From: Allocatelliglobosispora scoriae
GTDB taxonomy: Bacteria; Actinomycetota; Actinomycetes; Mycobacteriales; Micromonosporaceae
NCBI RefSeq assembly: GCF_014204945.1
Contig: NZ_JACHMN010000003.1
Location: 2,046,001 to 2,110,000, forward strand
Length of the DNA stretch: 64,000 bases
Reading direction: 5' to 3'
This document shows positions 41,529-49,194 of this stretch, in pieces. Under the pieces are notes generated by a model. It saw nothing but the letters and a program-made list of their open reading frames with translations. It searched no databases and was not told where the DNA came from. Position 1 is the first letter of the stretch; each line of letters starts with the position of its first letter. The position numbers and the translations under genes were made by a program.

Positions 41529-42980
41529 GTGAGTGAGATCGACACCGACCGGCCCGAGATCGACCCCGCGCGCCTCGAGATCTGCCTGAGCGTACTCGCG
41601 GAGGCCGGTGAGCTGCCCGGCGAGCACCCGCACGCGGTGGCGCTGCGGATGGCGACCGCGCAGCTGTTCAAGGCGGTGAAGAAGCAGCGCCGGGCCGACC
41701 GGCGCGAGGCGGTGGCGGCGGCCGACAAGGCGGTGATCGCGGCGACGGCGACCGGTGCGCCGGGGCGCATCGACGACGAGACCGCCGGAGTGCAGCTCAC
41801 CACGCAGACCGTCGGCTCCACGGCCGGGTTCCTGATCAAGTCGCGGCCCTGCTACATCTGCAAGCAGCACTTCCGCGAGGTGCACGCCTTCTACCACCAG
41901 CTCTGCCCGACCTGCGCCAAGCTCAACTGGGAGCGCCGCGAGGCCCGCGCCGACCTGTCCGGCAAGCGCGCGCTGCTCACCGGCGGCCGCGCCAAGATCG
42001 GCATGTACATCGCCCTGCGGCTGCTCCGCGACGGCGCGCACACCACGATCACCACGCGCTTCCCCAACGACGCCCTGCGCCGCTTCCAGGGCATGCCCGA
42101 CAGCGCCGACTGGCTCCACCGGCTGCGCATCGTCGGCATCGACCTGCGGGACCCCGCGCAGGTGGTCGCGCTCGCCGACTCGGTCGCGGCCCAGGGGCCG
42201 CTCGACATCCTGATCAACAACGCGGCCCAGACGGTACGCCGATCGCCCGCCGCCTATTCGCAGCTCGTCGCCGCCGAGTCCGCGCCGTTGCCGGACGGGC
42301 CGCTGCCGGAGCTGATCAGCTTCGGTCACTACACGGGGGAGAGCCCGGCCGCCGCCGCGATCGGGTCGATGCCGCACCAGCGGATGGCACCCGAGCTCGT
42401 CACGGCGCTCGCCCTGACCACGGGCGGTGCCTCGCTGGAGCGGATCGAGGCGAACACGGCGATCGACGCCGGCGGGCTCGTGCCCGACCTGCACCACACC
42501 AACAGCTGGGTGCAGCACGTCGACGAGGTCGACGCCGTGGAGCTGCTGGAGGTGCAGCTCTGCAACGTGACCGCACCGTTCGTGCTGGTCAGCAGGCTGC
42601 GCCCGGCGATGGCCGCGTCGAGCGCCCGCCGGAAATACATCGTCAACGTCTCGGCGATGGAGGGCCAGTTCGGCCGGGGTTACAAGGGGCCGGGCCATCC
42701 GCACACCAACATGGCGAAGGCGGCGCTCAACATGCTCACCCGGACCAGCGCGGGCGAGATGTTCAGCACCGACGGCATCCTGATGACGAGCGTCGACACC
42801 GGCTGGATCACCGACGAGCGCCCGCACCCGACCAAGATCCGGCTCGCGGACGAGGGCTTCCACGCCCCGCTGGACCTCGCCGACGGCGCGGCCCGGGTCT
42901 ACGACCCGATCGTGCGCGGCGAGCTCGGGGAGGACGTGCACGGCTGCTTCCTCAAGGACTACGCCCCGATCGCGTGGTGA
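41529..42980 (+). CDS. SDR-family protein with zinc-binding insert and no catalytic tyrosine
   Basis: 483-residue protein. Residues about 1-140 are an unusual N-terminal extension with two Cys pairs (CYIC and CPTC, 15 residues apart), probably a structural zinc site. A Rossmann domain follows with the NAD(P) loop TGGRAKIG and the NNAAQ motif. The catalytic serine is in VNVSAMEGQF. Where SDRs have YxxxK, this protein reads TNMAK, so the lysine is kept and the tyrosine is replaced by threonine. A substrate-binding insert lies at about 235-320. Cofactor binding is likely, classical oxidoreductase chemistry is doubtful. The start is chosen from the TAAAGT box. Confidence 0.8.
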   Translation: MSEIDTDRPEIDPARLEICLSVLAEAGELPGEHPHAVALRMATAQLFKAVKKQRRADRREAVAAADKAVIAATATGAPGRIDDETAGVQLTTQTVGSTAGFLIKSRPCYICKQHFREVHAFYHQLCPTCAKLNWERREARADLSGKRALLTGGRAKIGMYIALRLLRDGAHTTITTRFPNDALRRFQGMPDSADWLHRLRIVGIDLRDPAQVVALADSVAAQGPLDILINNAAQTVRRSPAAYSQLVAAESAPLPDGPLPELISFGHYTGESPAAAAIGSMPHQRMAPELVTALALTTGGASLERIEANTAIDAGGLVPDLHHTNSWVQHVDEVDAVELLEVQLCNVTAPFVLVSRLRPAMAASSARRKYIVNVSAMEGQFGRGYKGPGHPHTNMAKAALNMLTRTSAGEMFSTDGILMTSVDTGWITDERPHPTKIRLADEGFHAPLDLADGAARVYDPIVRGELGEDVHGCFLKDYAPIAW

Positions 42981-43062
42981 CCGGAGCGCACGACGGCGAG
43001 GGGCGCGGCCGGGCCGCTGCGCGCTACCGTGGCAGCCGACGCAGCCGACGATGGGGGAGCAG

Positions 43063-43641
43063 ATGACGACGCCGATCCTCGGCACCCGGCCCGATGCGCC
43101 GGCCCCGCGCGTCACGACGATCCTGGCGATCTCCGGCTCGCCGTCGCCGACCTCCAAGACCGCGCGGGTGCTGAGGCACGTCGCCGACTCGCTGCCCGGG
43201 CTCACCACCTGCGACGTGCGCATCCTCAAGGTCCGCGACCTCTCGCCGGAGGTCCTGCTCGGCGCCGATCCGAACCACCCGGAGATCCTCGCCGTCCTCG
43301 AGGCGATCCGGGCGGCCGACGGGGTGATCATCGCCACCCCGGTCTACAAGGCCGCCTACAGCGGGGTGCTGAAGGCACTGCTGGACCTGCTGCCGCAGTT
43401 CGCCTTGGAGGGCAAGGTGGTGCTCCCGCTCGCCACCGGCGGCACCATCGCGCACGTGCTCGCCATCGACTACGCGCTGCGCCCCGTGCTGAACTCCATG
43501 GGCGCCACGCACGTCGTGCCGGGCTTCTTCATCCTCGACAAGCTCATCACCGAGCACGAGGACGGGATCGTCATCGAGGAGCCCGCTCAGACGCTCCTCG
43601 ACGGCGTCGTGCGGGCTTTCGTCACCGCACTGCGCACCTGA
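43063..43641 (+). CDS. NADPH-dependent FMN reductase (SsuE/MsuE type)
   Basis: 192-residue flavodoxin-fold reductase. The FMN phosphate loop is GSPSPTSKTARVL and the central motif is VIIATPVYKAAYSGVLKALL; GKVVLPLATGGTIAH follows. SsuE-type enzymes supply reduced FMN to two-component monooxygenases such as alkanesulfonate monooxygenase, but no such oxygenase or sulfonate transporter gene lies nearby. GGGGGAG precedes ATG 43063; the ATG at 43051 lacks a binding site. Only 17 bases separate it from the convergent response-regulator gene. Confidence 0.88.
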   Translation: MTTPILGTRPDAPAPRVTTILAISGSPSPTSKTARVLRHVADSLPGLTTCDVRILKVRDLSPEVLLGADPNHPEILAVLEAIRAADGVIIATPVYKAAYSGVLKALLDLLPQFALEGKVVLPLATGGTIAHVLAIDYALRPVLNSMGATHVVPGFFILDKLITEHEDGIVIEEPAQTLLDGVVRAFVTALRT

Positions 43642-43658
43642 TCCCGCCCTCCCGTCTC

Positions 43659-44294
43659 CTACTCGCTGGGCGGGGGCAGGATGCCGTTCGCCATCGCCGC
43701 GGTGACCGCCGCCGTGCGGTCGTGCACGCCGAGCTTCTCGAAGACGTGCACCAGGTGCGTCTTCACCGTCGTCTCGCTGATGTGCAGGGCCCGGCCGATC
43801 TCCGGATTGGACATTCCCGTCGCCACGTGCCGCAGCACCTCCGCCTCGCGGGGGGTCAGCGCCGGGAGGGCGCCGGTGCGTACCTTGCGCATCAGGGTGG
43901 CGGCGACGGAGGGGGCCACCACCGACTCCCCCCGGGCGGCGGCGCGTACGCCGTCCACCAGCTGCCGCCGCGGCGTGTCCTTGAGCAGGTAGCCGATGGC
44001 ACCGGCCTCGACGGCGGCGAGGATGTCGGGCTGCGCGTCGTAGGTCGTCAGCACCAGCACCCGCGACAGCCGCGCCGAGGTGATCTGCTTCGTCGCGCGT
44101 ACCCCGCCCATCCCCGGCATCCGCAGGTCCATCAGGACCAGGTCCGGTCGCAGCTTCGCCGCTGCGGCGACCGCCTCCTCACCGGAGCAGCACCTCGCGG
44201 CCACCTCGATCCCCGGCTCGCTCATCAGGATCGCGCCCAGCCCTTCCCGGACCACGACGTGATCGTCTGCCACGACGACGCGTACCGACATCAT
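43659..44294 (-). CDS. NarL/LuxR-family response regulator
   Basis: 211-residue regulator with a complete receiver (VVVADDHVVVREG; phospho-Asp in LVLMDLRMPGM; Lys in YLLKDT) and a LuxR HTH (LTPREAEVLRHVATGMSNPE, then SETTVKTHLVHVFEKLG). The ATG overlaps the kinase stop (ATGA), so the pair is translated together. Its sites may be the TGTTCG repeats before the kinase gene. Confidence 0.9.
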   Translation of the reverse strand: MMSVRVVVADDHVVVREGLGAILMSEPGIEVAARCCSGEEAVAAAAKLRPDLVLMDLRMPGMGGVRATKQITSARLSRVLVLTTYDAQPDILAAVEAGAIGYLLKDTPRRQLVDGVRAAARGESVVAPSVAATLMRKVRTGALPALTPREAEVLRHVATGMSNPEIGRALHISETTVKTHLVHVFEKLGVHDRTAAVTAAMANGILPPPSE

Positions 44295-45010
44295 TGCCTC
44301 CCCATGATCGGCAGCCGGAGGCGGACGGTCGTGCCCGCCCCGGGTGCGCTCTGAACACTGAGCTCGCCACCGGCCTGGGCGACGCGGCGCCACATCCCGG
44401 CCAGTCCGAAGCCCTGACCACGGTCGTCGTCGGCGGTGAAGCCGCGGCCGTCGTCGCTGATCTCCAGGGTGACCTCGGTGTCACCACGGGAGAGCCGTAC
44501 GTCCACCCGGCTCGCGCCGGAGTGCCTGCCCGCGTTGGCGAGCGCCTCCTGCGCCGCGCGGAGCAGCGTCACGTGCTGCTCGTAGGGCAGGTCCGTGCCG
44601 CCGGAGGCGCTGAAGGTGGCGGTCACCCCCCGTTCCCGGCCGAACCGGCGGACCAGGGTGCCGAGGGTCGCGGGCAGCGTCTCCGGCTCCGGGTCCCCGG
44701 CCGCGAAGGTCGCGACCATGGTCCGGGTCTCGCGCAGGTTCTCCCGGGCCGTCCGGGCCGCGCTCGCCAGCCGCCGCCCGCATGCCGCCGGATCGGTCGC
44801 GAGCTCGACCTCGGCGGCCTGGATGAGCAGCAGGATGCCCGCGAAGCCCTGCGCGAAGGTGTCGTGCAGCTCCAGCGCGATCCGGTCCCGCTCGGCGAGC
44901 ACGCCGGCGTCGTGGTGGGCCCGGCAGAGCGACGAGAGCTCGGCCGGGCCCATCCATCGACCGGAGGATGCGGGCCTCCATCCACCGGAGGTGGTGCTGG
45001 ATCGGGTCAC
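44291..45010 (-). CDS. Soluble, short histidine kinase
   Basis: 239-residue HisKA_3 kinase: phosphoacceptor motif RDRIALELHDTFAQG, then the HATPase domain (AAQEALANAGRHSGA, ISDDGRGF, GFGLAGMWRRV). There is no membrane segment or sensor domain: only about 40 residues, of unusual composition, precede the phosphoacceptor helix. Either it is a cytoplasmic kinase needing a partner, or the 5' part has been lost. GTG 45010 is the first start in frame. It is 100 bases from the stop of the upstream membrane HTH gene. Confidence 0.82.
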   Translation of the reverse strand: MTRSSTTSGGWRPASSGRWMGPAELSSLCRAHHDAGVLAERDRIALELHDTFAQGFAGILLLIQAAEVELATDPAACGRRLASAARTARENLRETRTMVATFAAGDPEPETLPATLGTLVRRFGRERGVTATFSASGGTDLPYEQHVTLLRAAQEALANAGRHSGASRVDVRLSRGDTEVTLEISDDGRGFTADDDRGQGFGLAGMWRRVAQAGGELSVQSAPGAGTTVRLRLPIMGRQ

Positions 45011-45055
45011 ACCACGATCCTGTGGGGAGACGATTCGTTCTGTCCCGCCCGAGCG

Positions 45056-45092
45056 TGTTCGGGCTTGTTCGGCTTTGTTCGAGCCGTGTTCG
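45056..45092 (-). promoter_or_regulatory. Four helically phased TGTTCG repeats upstream of the kinase/regulator pair
   Basis: TGTTCG at 45056, 45066, 45076 and 45087: spacings 10, 10 and 11 bases, placing all on one DNA face, 46-82 bases before the kinase start. Likely binding array for a regulator, perhaps the cognate response regulator. Confidence 0.6.
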
Positions 45093-45110
45093 CAGAGGTC
45101 GGAGGCTTGC

Positions 45111-46088
45111 CTACAGTCGGTCGAAGGTGAAGACCTGCCCCATGTCGTCGGGATCGCAGCGGAGCTGGAGCACGGCCGCCCAGGCCTTGCGGGACGCGCC
45201 GAGCACCGCCATGCACATCTGCGTGTTCAGCACGCGGATGTGGTAGCCCTTCAGCGGGGTGTCCACCGGATCCAGGTGGAACTCCTCGATCCGTTGCGGC
45301 CCGCAGGTCTCGTCTGCGGCCGGCGCTCCCGAGCGGAGGCTGCCCGCGAGAATTCCCAGGCAGCCCGCACCGAACTGGGGGTGCTCGGTGCCGATCCGGT
45401 AGGTGCCGCCGTCCAGCGGGATGAGGGAGCGTTCGGGGAAGCTCTCCTCGCAGGGGGCCTGGAAGATCTCCCCGCTCTCCAGATCGTGCCGCTCGGTGAA
45501 GCAGAGTCCGGAGTTGGCGGACCGGATGTTGATCAGCCCGGCGGCAAGGGGATCGCTCGCCACGGCCGAGGGGGAACCGGAGCCGGAGACGGTGACCGGC
45601 GGATCGGTGGCGGAACGCTGGATCGCGAAGACGACCCCGGCTGCCACCACCGTGAGCAGCGCGACACCGGCGATGAGGGCCGACAGCCGCCGTCGCGGCG
45701 CGGCGGCGGCCGGCGGGGGGTCGTCGCCGGCGTCGGTCGTGACCACATCGGATTCGGTGGAGTCGGCCCGGTCCGATGCCACGGGTGTGCCGAAGGCCGG
45801 ACGGGAGGCGGCGAGCCGCTGCCGAGCGGCCACCCAGGCGGCCACCTCGTCGGGCGACGCACCGCAGGCGCGCAGCAGTGCCGAGACGAGCTCCTCGCGC
45901 GGCAGCGTCTCCCGGCCCAGCAGCGTGGCGAGGGTGCTCGCCGGCAGCGTCTCCCCGGCGGCCGCGGTGATCTTCTCGATGGCGCGGTAGGTGAGCCCTG
46001 ACCGTTCCCGCACCCGCCGCAGCAGGTCGATGAACTCGGCGGGAGTACGCGCACCGGTGGGGTCGAGGTCGACGTGGTCATCCGTCAT
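45111..46088 (-). CDS. Membrane-anchored HTH protein with extracytoplasmic C-terminal domain
   Basis: 325-residue one-component regulator candidate. Cytoplasmic N-terminus with an XRE-like HTH (about 17-90, EFIDLLRRVRERSGLTYRAI), a linker, one membrane helix (about 134-155, LSALIAGVALLTVVAAGVVF) and an outside domain of about 150 residues with two disulfide-type Cys pairs and repeated strands (INIRSANSGLCF; HIRVLNTQMCMAVLGA), reminiscent of a ricin-type beta-trefoil. The layout suggests sensing of an extracellular ligand. It is divergent from a secreted S1 protease gene, a plausible target. GAAGGGA precedes the ATG. Confidence 0.72.
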   Translation of the reverse strand: MTDDHVDLDPTGARTPAEFIDLLRRVRERSGLTYRAIEKITAAAGETLPASTLATLLGRETLPREELVSALLRACGASPDEVAAWVAARQRLAASRPAFGTPVASDRADSTESDVVTTDAGDDPPPAAAAPRRRLSALIAGVALLTVVAAGVVFAIQRSATDPPVTVSGSGSPSAVASDPLAAGLINIRSANSGLCFTERHDLESGEIFQAPCEESFPERSLIPLDGGTYRIGTEHPQFGAGCLGILAGSLRSGAPAADETCGPQRIEEFHLDPVDTPLKGYHIRVLNTQMCMAVLGASRKAWAAVLQLRCDPDDMGQVFTFDRL

Positions 46089-46213
46089 GGAACTTCCCTT
46101 CGCGCGTTTGCAGATCCGTTACCTGAACGCGGCGATGAGGGTATCTCGTTGGCATCGATTCGCGGATTTCCGTCCGGCATGGCGCGTAACACGCCATTTA
46201 CATATCGAAGATG

Positions 46214-46252
46214 TTGACTGGACACCTATTGAATGGAAACATTTCGATAGGT
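46214..46252 (+). promoter_or_regulatory. AT-rich promoter/operator region of the S1 protease gene
   Basis: TTGACT (46214-46219) is a candidate -35 box. ACCTATTGAA (46224-46233) and TTCGATAGGT (46243-46252) form an inverted repeat with one mismatch across 9 bases. The stretch is much richer in AT than its surroundings. Confidence 0.5.
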
Positions 46253-46313
46253 ATTCAACCTCCGTGATCCGGCGGCACGACCTGCCGAGGATCCACAGCC
46301 CCCAGGAGGAACC

Positions 46314-47348
46314 GTGAGAATCGCTCGACGCCTCGCCCTGGCCACCGCCGTCGTCACCCTGACGGCCGGTGCGGCCGCGGCCACCACCACACCGGCCGCA
46401 GCCGCCCCCGCGGCCCCGGCCAGCATCAACGCCACCGCCACCGCGCTCGCCGAAACGCTCGGTGACGCGCGCAGCGCGGGCTCCTACCGCGACGAGGCGA
46501 CCGGTCAGCTGGTCGTCAACGTCACCGACGCGGCAGCAGCCGACGCCGTCCGCGCCACCGGCGCCACCCCGCGCCTCGTCAGCCGCAGCACCGCACAGCT
46601 CACCGCGCTGCGGGACAGCCTCGACGCCGGCGTGGTCGGCACGGCCTGGTCCCTGGACCCGGTCACCAACCAGGTGGTCGTGACCGCCGACTCCACCGTC
46701 ACCGGCACCCGCCTCGCCGACCTGCGCGGCACCGTCGACAAGTCCGCGGGCGGCGCCCGCATCGTGCAGACGCCCGGCGTGTTCCGGCCGCTCATCTCCG
46801 GCGGCGACGCGATCTACTCCGGCGGCTACCGCTGCTCGCTCGGCTTCAACGTGCGGGCCGGCAGCGTCTACTACTTCATCACCGCCGGTCACTGCACCAA
46901 CATCGGTGTGCCGTGGTACTCGAACTCGGCCCGGACGATCAAGCTCGGTGACCGTACCGGCACCAGCTTCCCGACCAACGACTACGGCATCGTCCGCTAC
47001 ACCAACACGTCGATCGCCATCACCGGCGGCGTCGGCTCGCAGGACATCACCGCCGCCGCCAACGCCTACGTCAACGAGAACGTGCGGCGGCGCGGCAGCA
47101 CCACGGGCATCCACAGCGGCAAGGTGACCGGCCTCAACGCGGTCGTCAACTACGCCGAGGGCACCGTACGCGAGATGATCCAGACCAACGTCTGCGCCGA
47201 GGGCGGCGACAGCGGCGGCTCGCTCTACGACGGCAGCCTCGCCATCGGCCTCACCTCCGGCGGCAGCGGCAACTGCAGCAGCGGCGGGGTGACCTTCTTC
47301 CAGCCCGTCCCCGAGGTCCTGAACCGCTACGGCGTCCAGGTCTTCTAG
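46314..47348 (+). CDS. Secreted S1 (streptogrisin/alpha-lytic type) serine protease
   Basis: 344-residue preproprotease. Signal peptide about 1-30, propeptide about 31-155, then the chymotrypsin-fold domain with H193 (ITAGHCT), D223 (TNDYGIV) and S300 (GGDSGGSL). Three disulfides are likely (RCSLGF/GHC; NVCAEGG/GNCSS). Like streptogrisins it would be exported, fold with help of the propeptide and act outside the cell. A strong AGGAGG precedes GTG 46314. Divergent from the membrane HTH protein. Confidence 0.93.
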   Translation: MRIARRLALATAVVTLTAGAAAATTTPAAAAPAAPASINATATALAETLGDARSAGSYRDEATGQLVVNVTDAAAADAVRATGATPRLVSRSTAQLTALRDSLDAGVVGTAWSLDPVTNQVVVTADSTVTGTRLADLRGTVDKSAGGARIVQTPGVFRPLISGGDAIYSGGYRCSLGFNVRAGSVYYFITAGHCTNIGVPWYSNSARTIKLGDRTGTSFPTNDYGIVRYTNTSIAITGGVGSQDITAAANAYVNENVRRRGSTTGIHSGKVTGLNAVVNYAEGTVREMIQTNVCAEGGDSGGSLYDGSLAIGLTSGGSGNCSSGGVTFFQPVPEVLNRYGVQVF

Positions 47349-47369
47349 GACGGCACCACGCACCGGCGG

Positions 47370-47405
47370 TCGGATCCTGGCGCGCTCTGGACGTCAGGAT
47401 CCGGC
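47370..47405. terminator. Bidirectional hairpin between S1 protease and AidB-like genes
   Basis: GGTCGGATCCTG pairs with CAGGATCCGGCC (one G-T pair) over a 15-base loop. The right arm includes the stop codon of the convergent gene. Confidence 0.65.
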
Positions 47406-49022
47406 CGTTGGCGCGTGCCGGTCGATGATCCCGCCGAGATCGAGCCCGCGCGGCAGCTCGCCGTAGGCGAGGCCCCGATCGCTGCCCAGCCGCGCGGCGC
47501 AGAACGCGTCGCTCACCGGCCCCGGGGCGTAGCGCAGCAGCAGCGACGCCTGCAGTGCCAGCGCCATCTCCGCCACCAGCCCGCGTGCCTCGGCCTGCTC
47601 CACCCGGCCACCGCCGATCCGTCGACGCAGCCGCGCCACCAGCTCGTCGAGGCGCCGATCCGCACCGCCGGTCAGCGCGAGCTCGGCGAGGAAGGCGTCC
47701 ACCGCGGCCGGGGAGCTCTCCATCGCCCGCAGCACGTCCAGGCAGATCACGTTGCCCGAGCCCTCCCAGATGGAGAGCAGCGGCTGCTCGCGGTAGCGCC
47801 GGGCGAGCGGCGCCTCCTCGACGTAACCGTTGCCGCCCAGGCACTCCAGCGCCTCGGCGGCGTGACCCGGACCCCGCTTGCAGATCCAGTATTTCGCCAC
47901 CGCCGTCGCCAGCCGCCGCAACGCCTTCTCCTCCGGGGTGTCGGCGTCGTATGCCGAGGCGAGGCGGACGGCGGTGACGAGGGCCGCCTCCGCCTCCAGC
48001 GCCAGGTCGGCGAGGACCGCGCGCATCAGCGGCTGGTCGACGAGACGGGCACCGAACGCGCTGCGGTGCCCGGCGTGCCAGATCGCCTCGGCGGTGCTCT
48101 GCCGCATCCCGGCGGTGGTGGCGAGCACGCAGTCGAGCCGGGTGTGGTTGACCATCTCGATGATCGTGGGCACGCCGCGCCCCTCCGGCCCGACCAGGTG
48201 TGCCCGCGCCGCCTCGAACTCGACCTCGGCCGAGGCGTTGGACCGGTTGCCGAGCTTGTCCTTGAGCCGCTGCAGCCGCAGCCCGTTGCGGGTGCCGTCG
48301 GGCAGCACCCGGGGCAGCAGGAAGCACGACAGGCCGCCCGGTGCCTGCGCCAGCACGAGGAACGCGTCGCTCATCGGCGCCGAGCAGAACCACTTGTGCC
48401 CGGTGAGCTCGAACTCCCCGCCGCCGACCGGGACCGCGCGGGTGCTGTTGGCCCGTACGTCGGAGCCGCCCTGCTTCTCCGTCATCGCCATCCCGACCAG
48501 CACGCCCGCCTTCTCCTGCGGCGGCCGCAGCCCCGGGTCGTAGACGGTGCTGGTGATCAGCGGCTCCCACACCGCCGCGAGCTCGGGATCGGCGCGCAGT
48601 GCCGGAACGGCCGCGTAGGTCATCGAGATCGGACAGCTGTGCCCCGGCTCCACCTGGTGCATCAGCATGACGACGGCGGCCCGGGCCACGTGCGCGCCCG
48701 GTTTCGGGTCGCGCCACGGCGATCCGTGCGCGCCGTGGCCGACCGCCGCGCCGAGGAACGAGTGCCAGGCCGGGTGGAACTCGACCTCGTCGACGCGGTG
48801 GCCGAAGCGGTCGTGCGTACGCAGCACCGGCGGGTATCGGTGCGCCTGATCGGCGCGCAGCGCCGCGTCGGCCGTGCCCATCTCGGCACCCACGGCGGTG
48901 ACGTGGTCCACCGCCCAGCCCGCGCCGCCCCAGGCGAGCGCCTCGGTGAGCGGGGTGTTGGCGGTGAAGAGGTTGCCGCCGACGAGCGGCGGTGCCTGGT
49001 TGGTCACGTCATGGGTCGCCAT
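47394..49022 (-). CDS. AidB-like acyl-CoA dehydrogenase family protein
   Basis: 542-residue flavoprotein of the AidB branch. It starts with NQAPPLVGGNLFTANTPLTE, typical for AidB, and has the FAD-binding MAMTEKQGGSDVRAN and TGHKWFCSAP segments and the C-terminal LLSIWEGSGNVICLDVLRA. E. coli AidB (541 residues) is linked to protection against alkylation damage and binds DNA; homologues may simply oxidise acyl-CoAs. An Ogt-type repair protein is encoded about 8 kb away. A TAAGCT box lies 6 bases before the ATG, so a leaderless transcript is likely. Confidence 0.9.
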   Translation of the reverse strand: MATHDVTNQAPPLVGGNLFTANTPLTEALAWGGAGWAVDHVTAVGAEMGTADAALRADQAHRYPPVLRTHDRFGHRVDEVEFHPAWHSFLGAAVGHGAHGSPWRDPKPGAHVARAAVVMLMHQVEPGHSCPISMTYAAVPALRADPELAAVWEPLITSTVYDPGLRPPQEKAGVLVGMAMTEKQGGSDVRANSTRAVPVGGGEFELTGHKWFCSAPMSDAFLVLAQAPGGLSCFLLPRVLPDGTRNGLRLQRLKDKLGNRSNASAEVEFEAARAHLVGPEGRGVPTIIEMVNHTRLDCVLATTAGMRQSTAEAIWHAGHRSAFGARLVDQPLMRAVLADLALEAEAALVTAVRLASAYDADTPEEKALRRLATAVAKYWICKRGPGHAAEALECLGGNGYVEEAPLARRYREQPLLSIWEGSGNVICLDVLRAMESSPAAVDAFLAELALTGGADRRLDELVARLRRRIGGGRVEQAEARGLVAEMALALQASLLLRYAPGPVSDAFCAARLGSDRGLAYGELPRGLDLGGIIDRHAPTAGS

Positions 49023-49028
49023 GCGCCG

Positions 49029-49034
49029 AGCTTA
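49029..49034 (-). promoter_or_regulatory. Candidate leaderless -10 box of the AidB-like gene
   Basis: TAAGCT on the minus strand ends exactly 6 bases before ATG 49022. Confidence 0.55.
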
Positions 49035-49090
49035 ACGCTCGTGCAGGAGCGCTGCCCGCTCACGCGTTCCGCCCGACGAGGCTCCCCGCC

Positions 49091-49162
49091 CCGGTCACGT
49101 TTTGCAGCAAAACGTGGCCTCGGCGCCGAGAATGGCCACGTTTTGCTGCAAAACGTGACCGG
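49091..49162 (-). repeat. Family B inverted repeat, copy 5 (terminator position)
   Basis: Perfect arms of 29 bases starting CCGGTCACGTTTTGCAGC; the apex is TCGGCGCCGA. The core reads AAAACGTGG/CCACGTTTT where copies 1 and 2 have AAAGCGTGG/CCACGCTTT, a compensatory change. Downstream of the pirin stop (49195). Confidence 0.9.
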
Positions 49163-49194
49163 GGGCGCGGCGGCAGGGCGCGGGGCGAGGACGG

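Noticed and set aside
43063..43641. Sulfonate utilisation operon
   Set aside because: Only the SsuE-type reductase is present; no SsuD-type monooxygenase or ABC sulfonate transporter gene adjoins.
44291..45110. Frameshifted full-length sensor kinase
   Set aside because: No sensor or membrane segment is found in any frame in the 100 bases up to the neighbouring gene, so a simple frameshift cannot explain the short protein.
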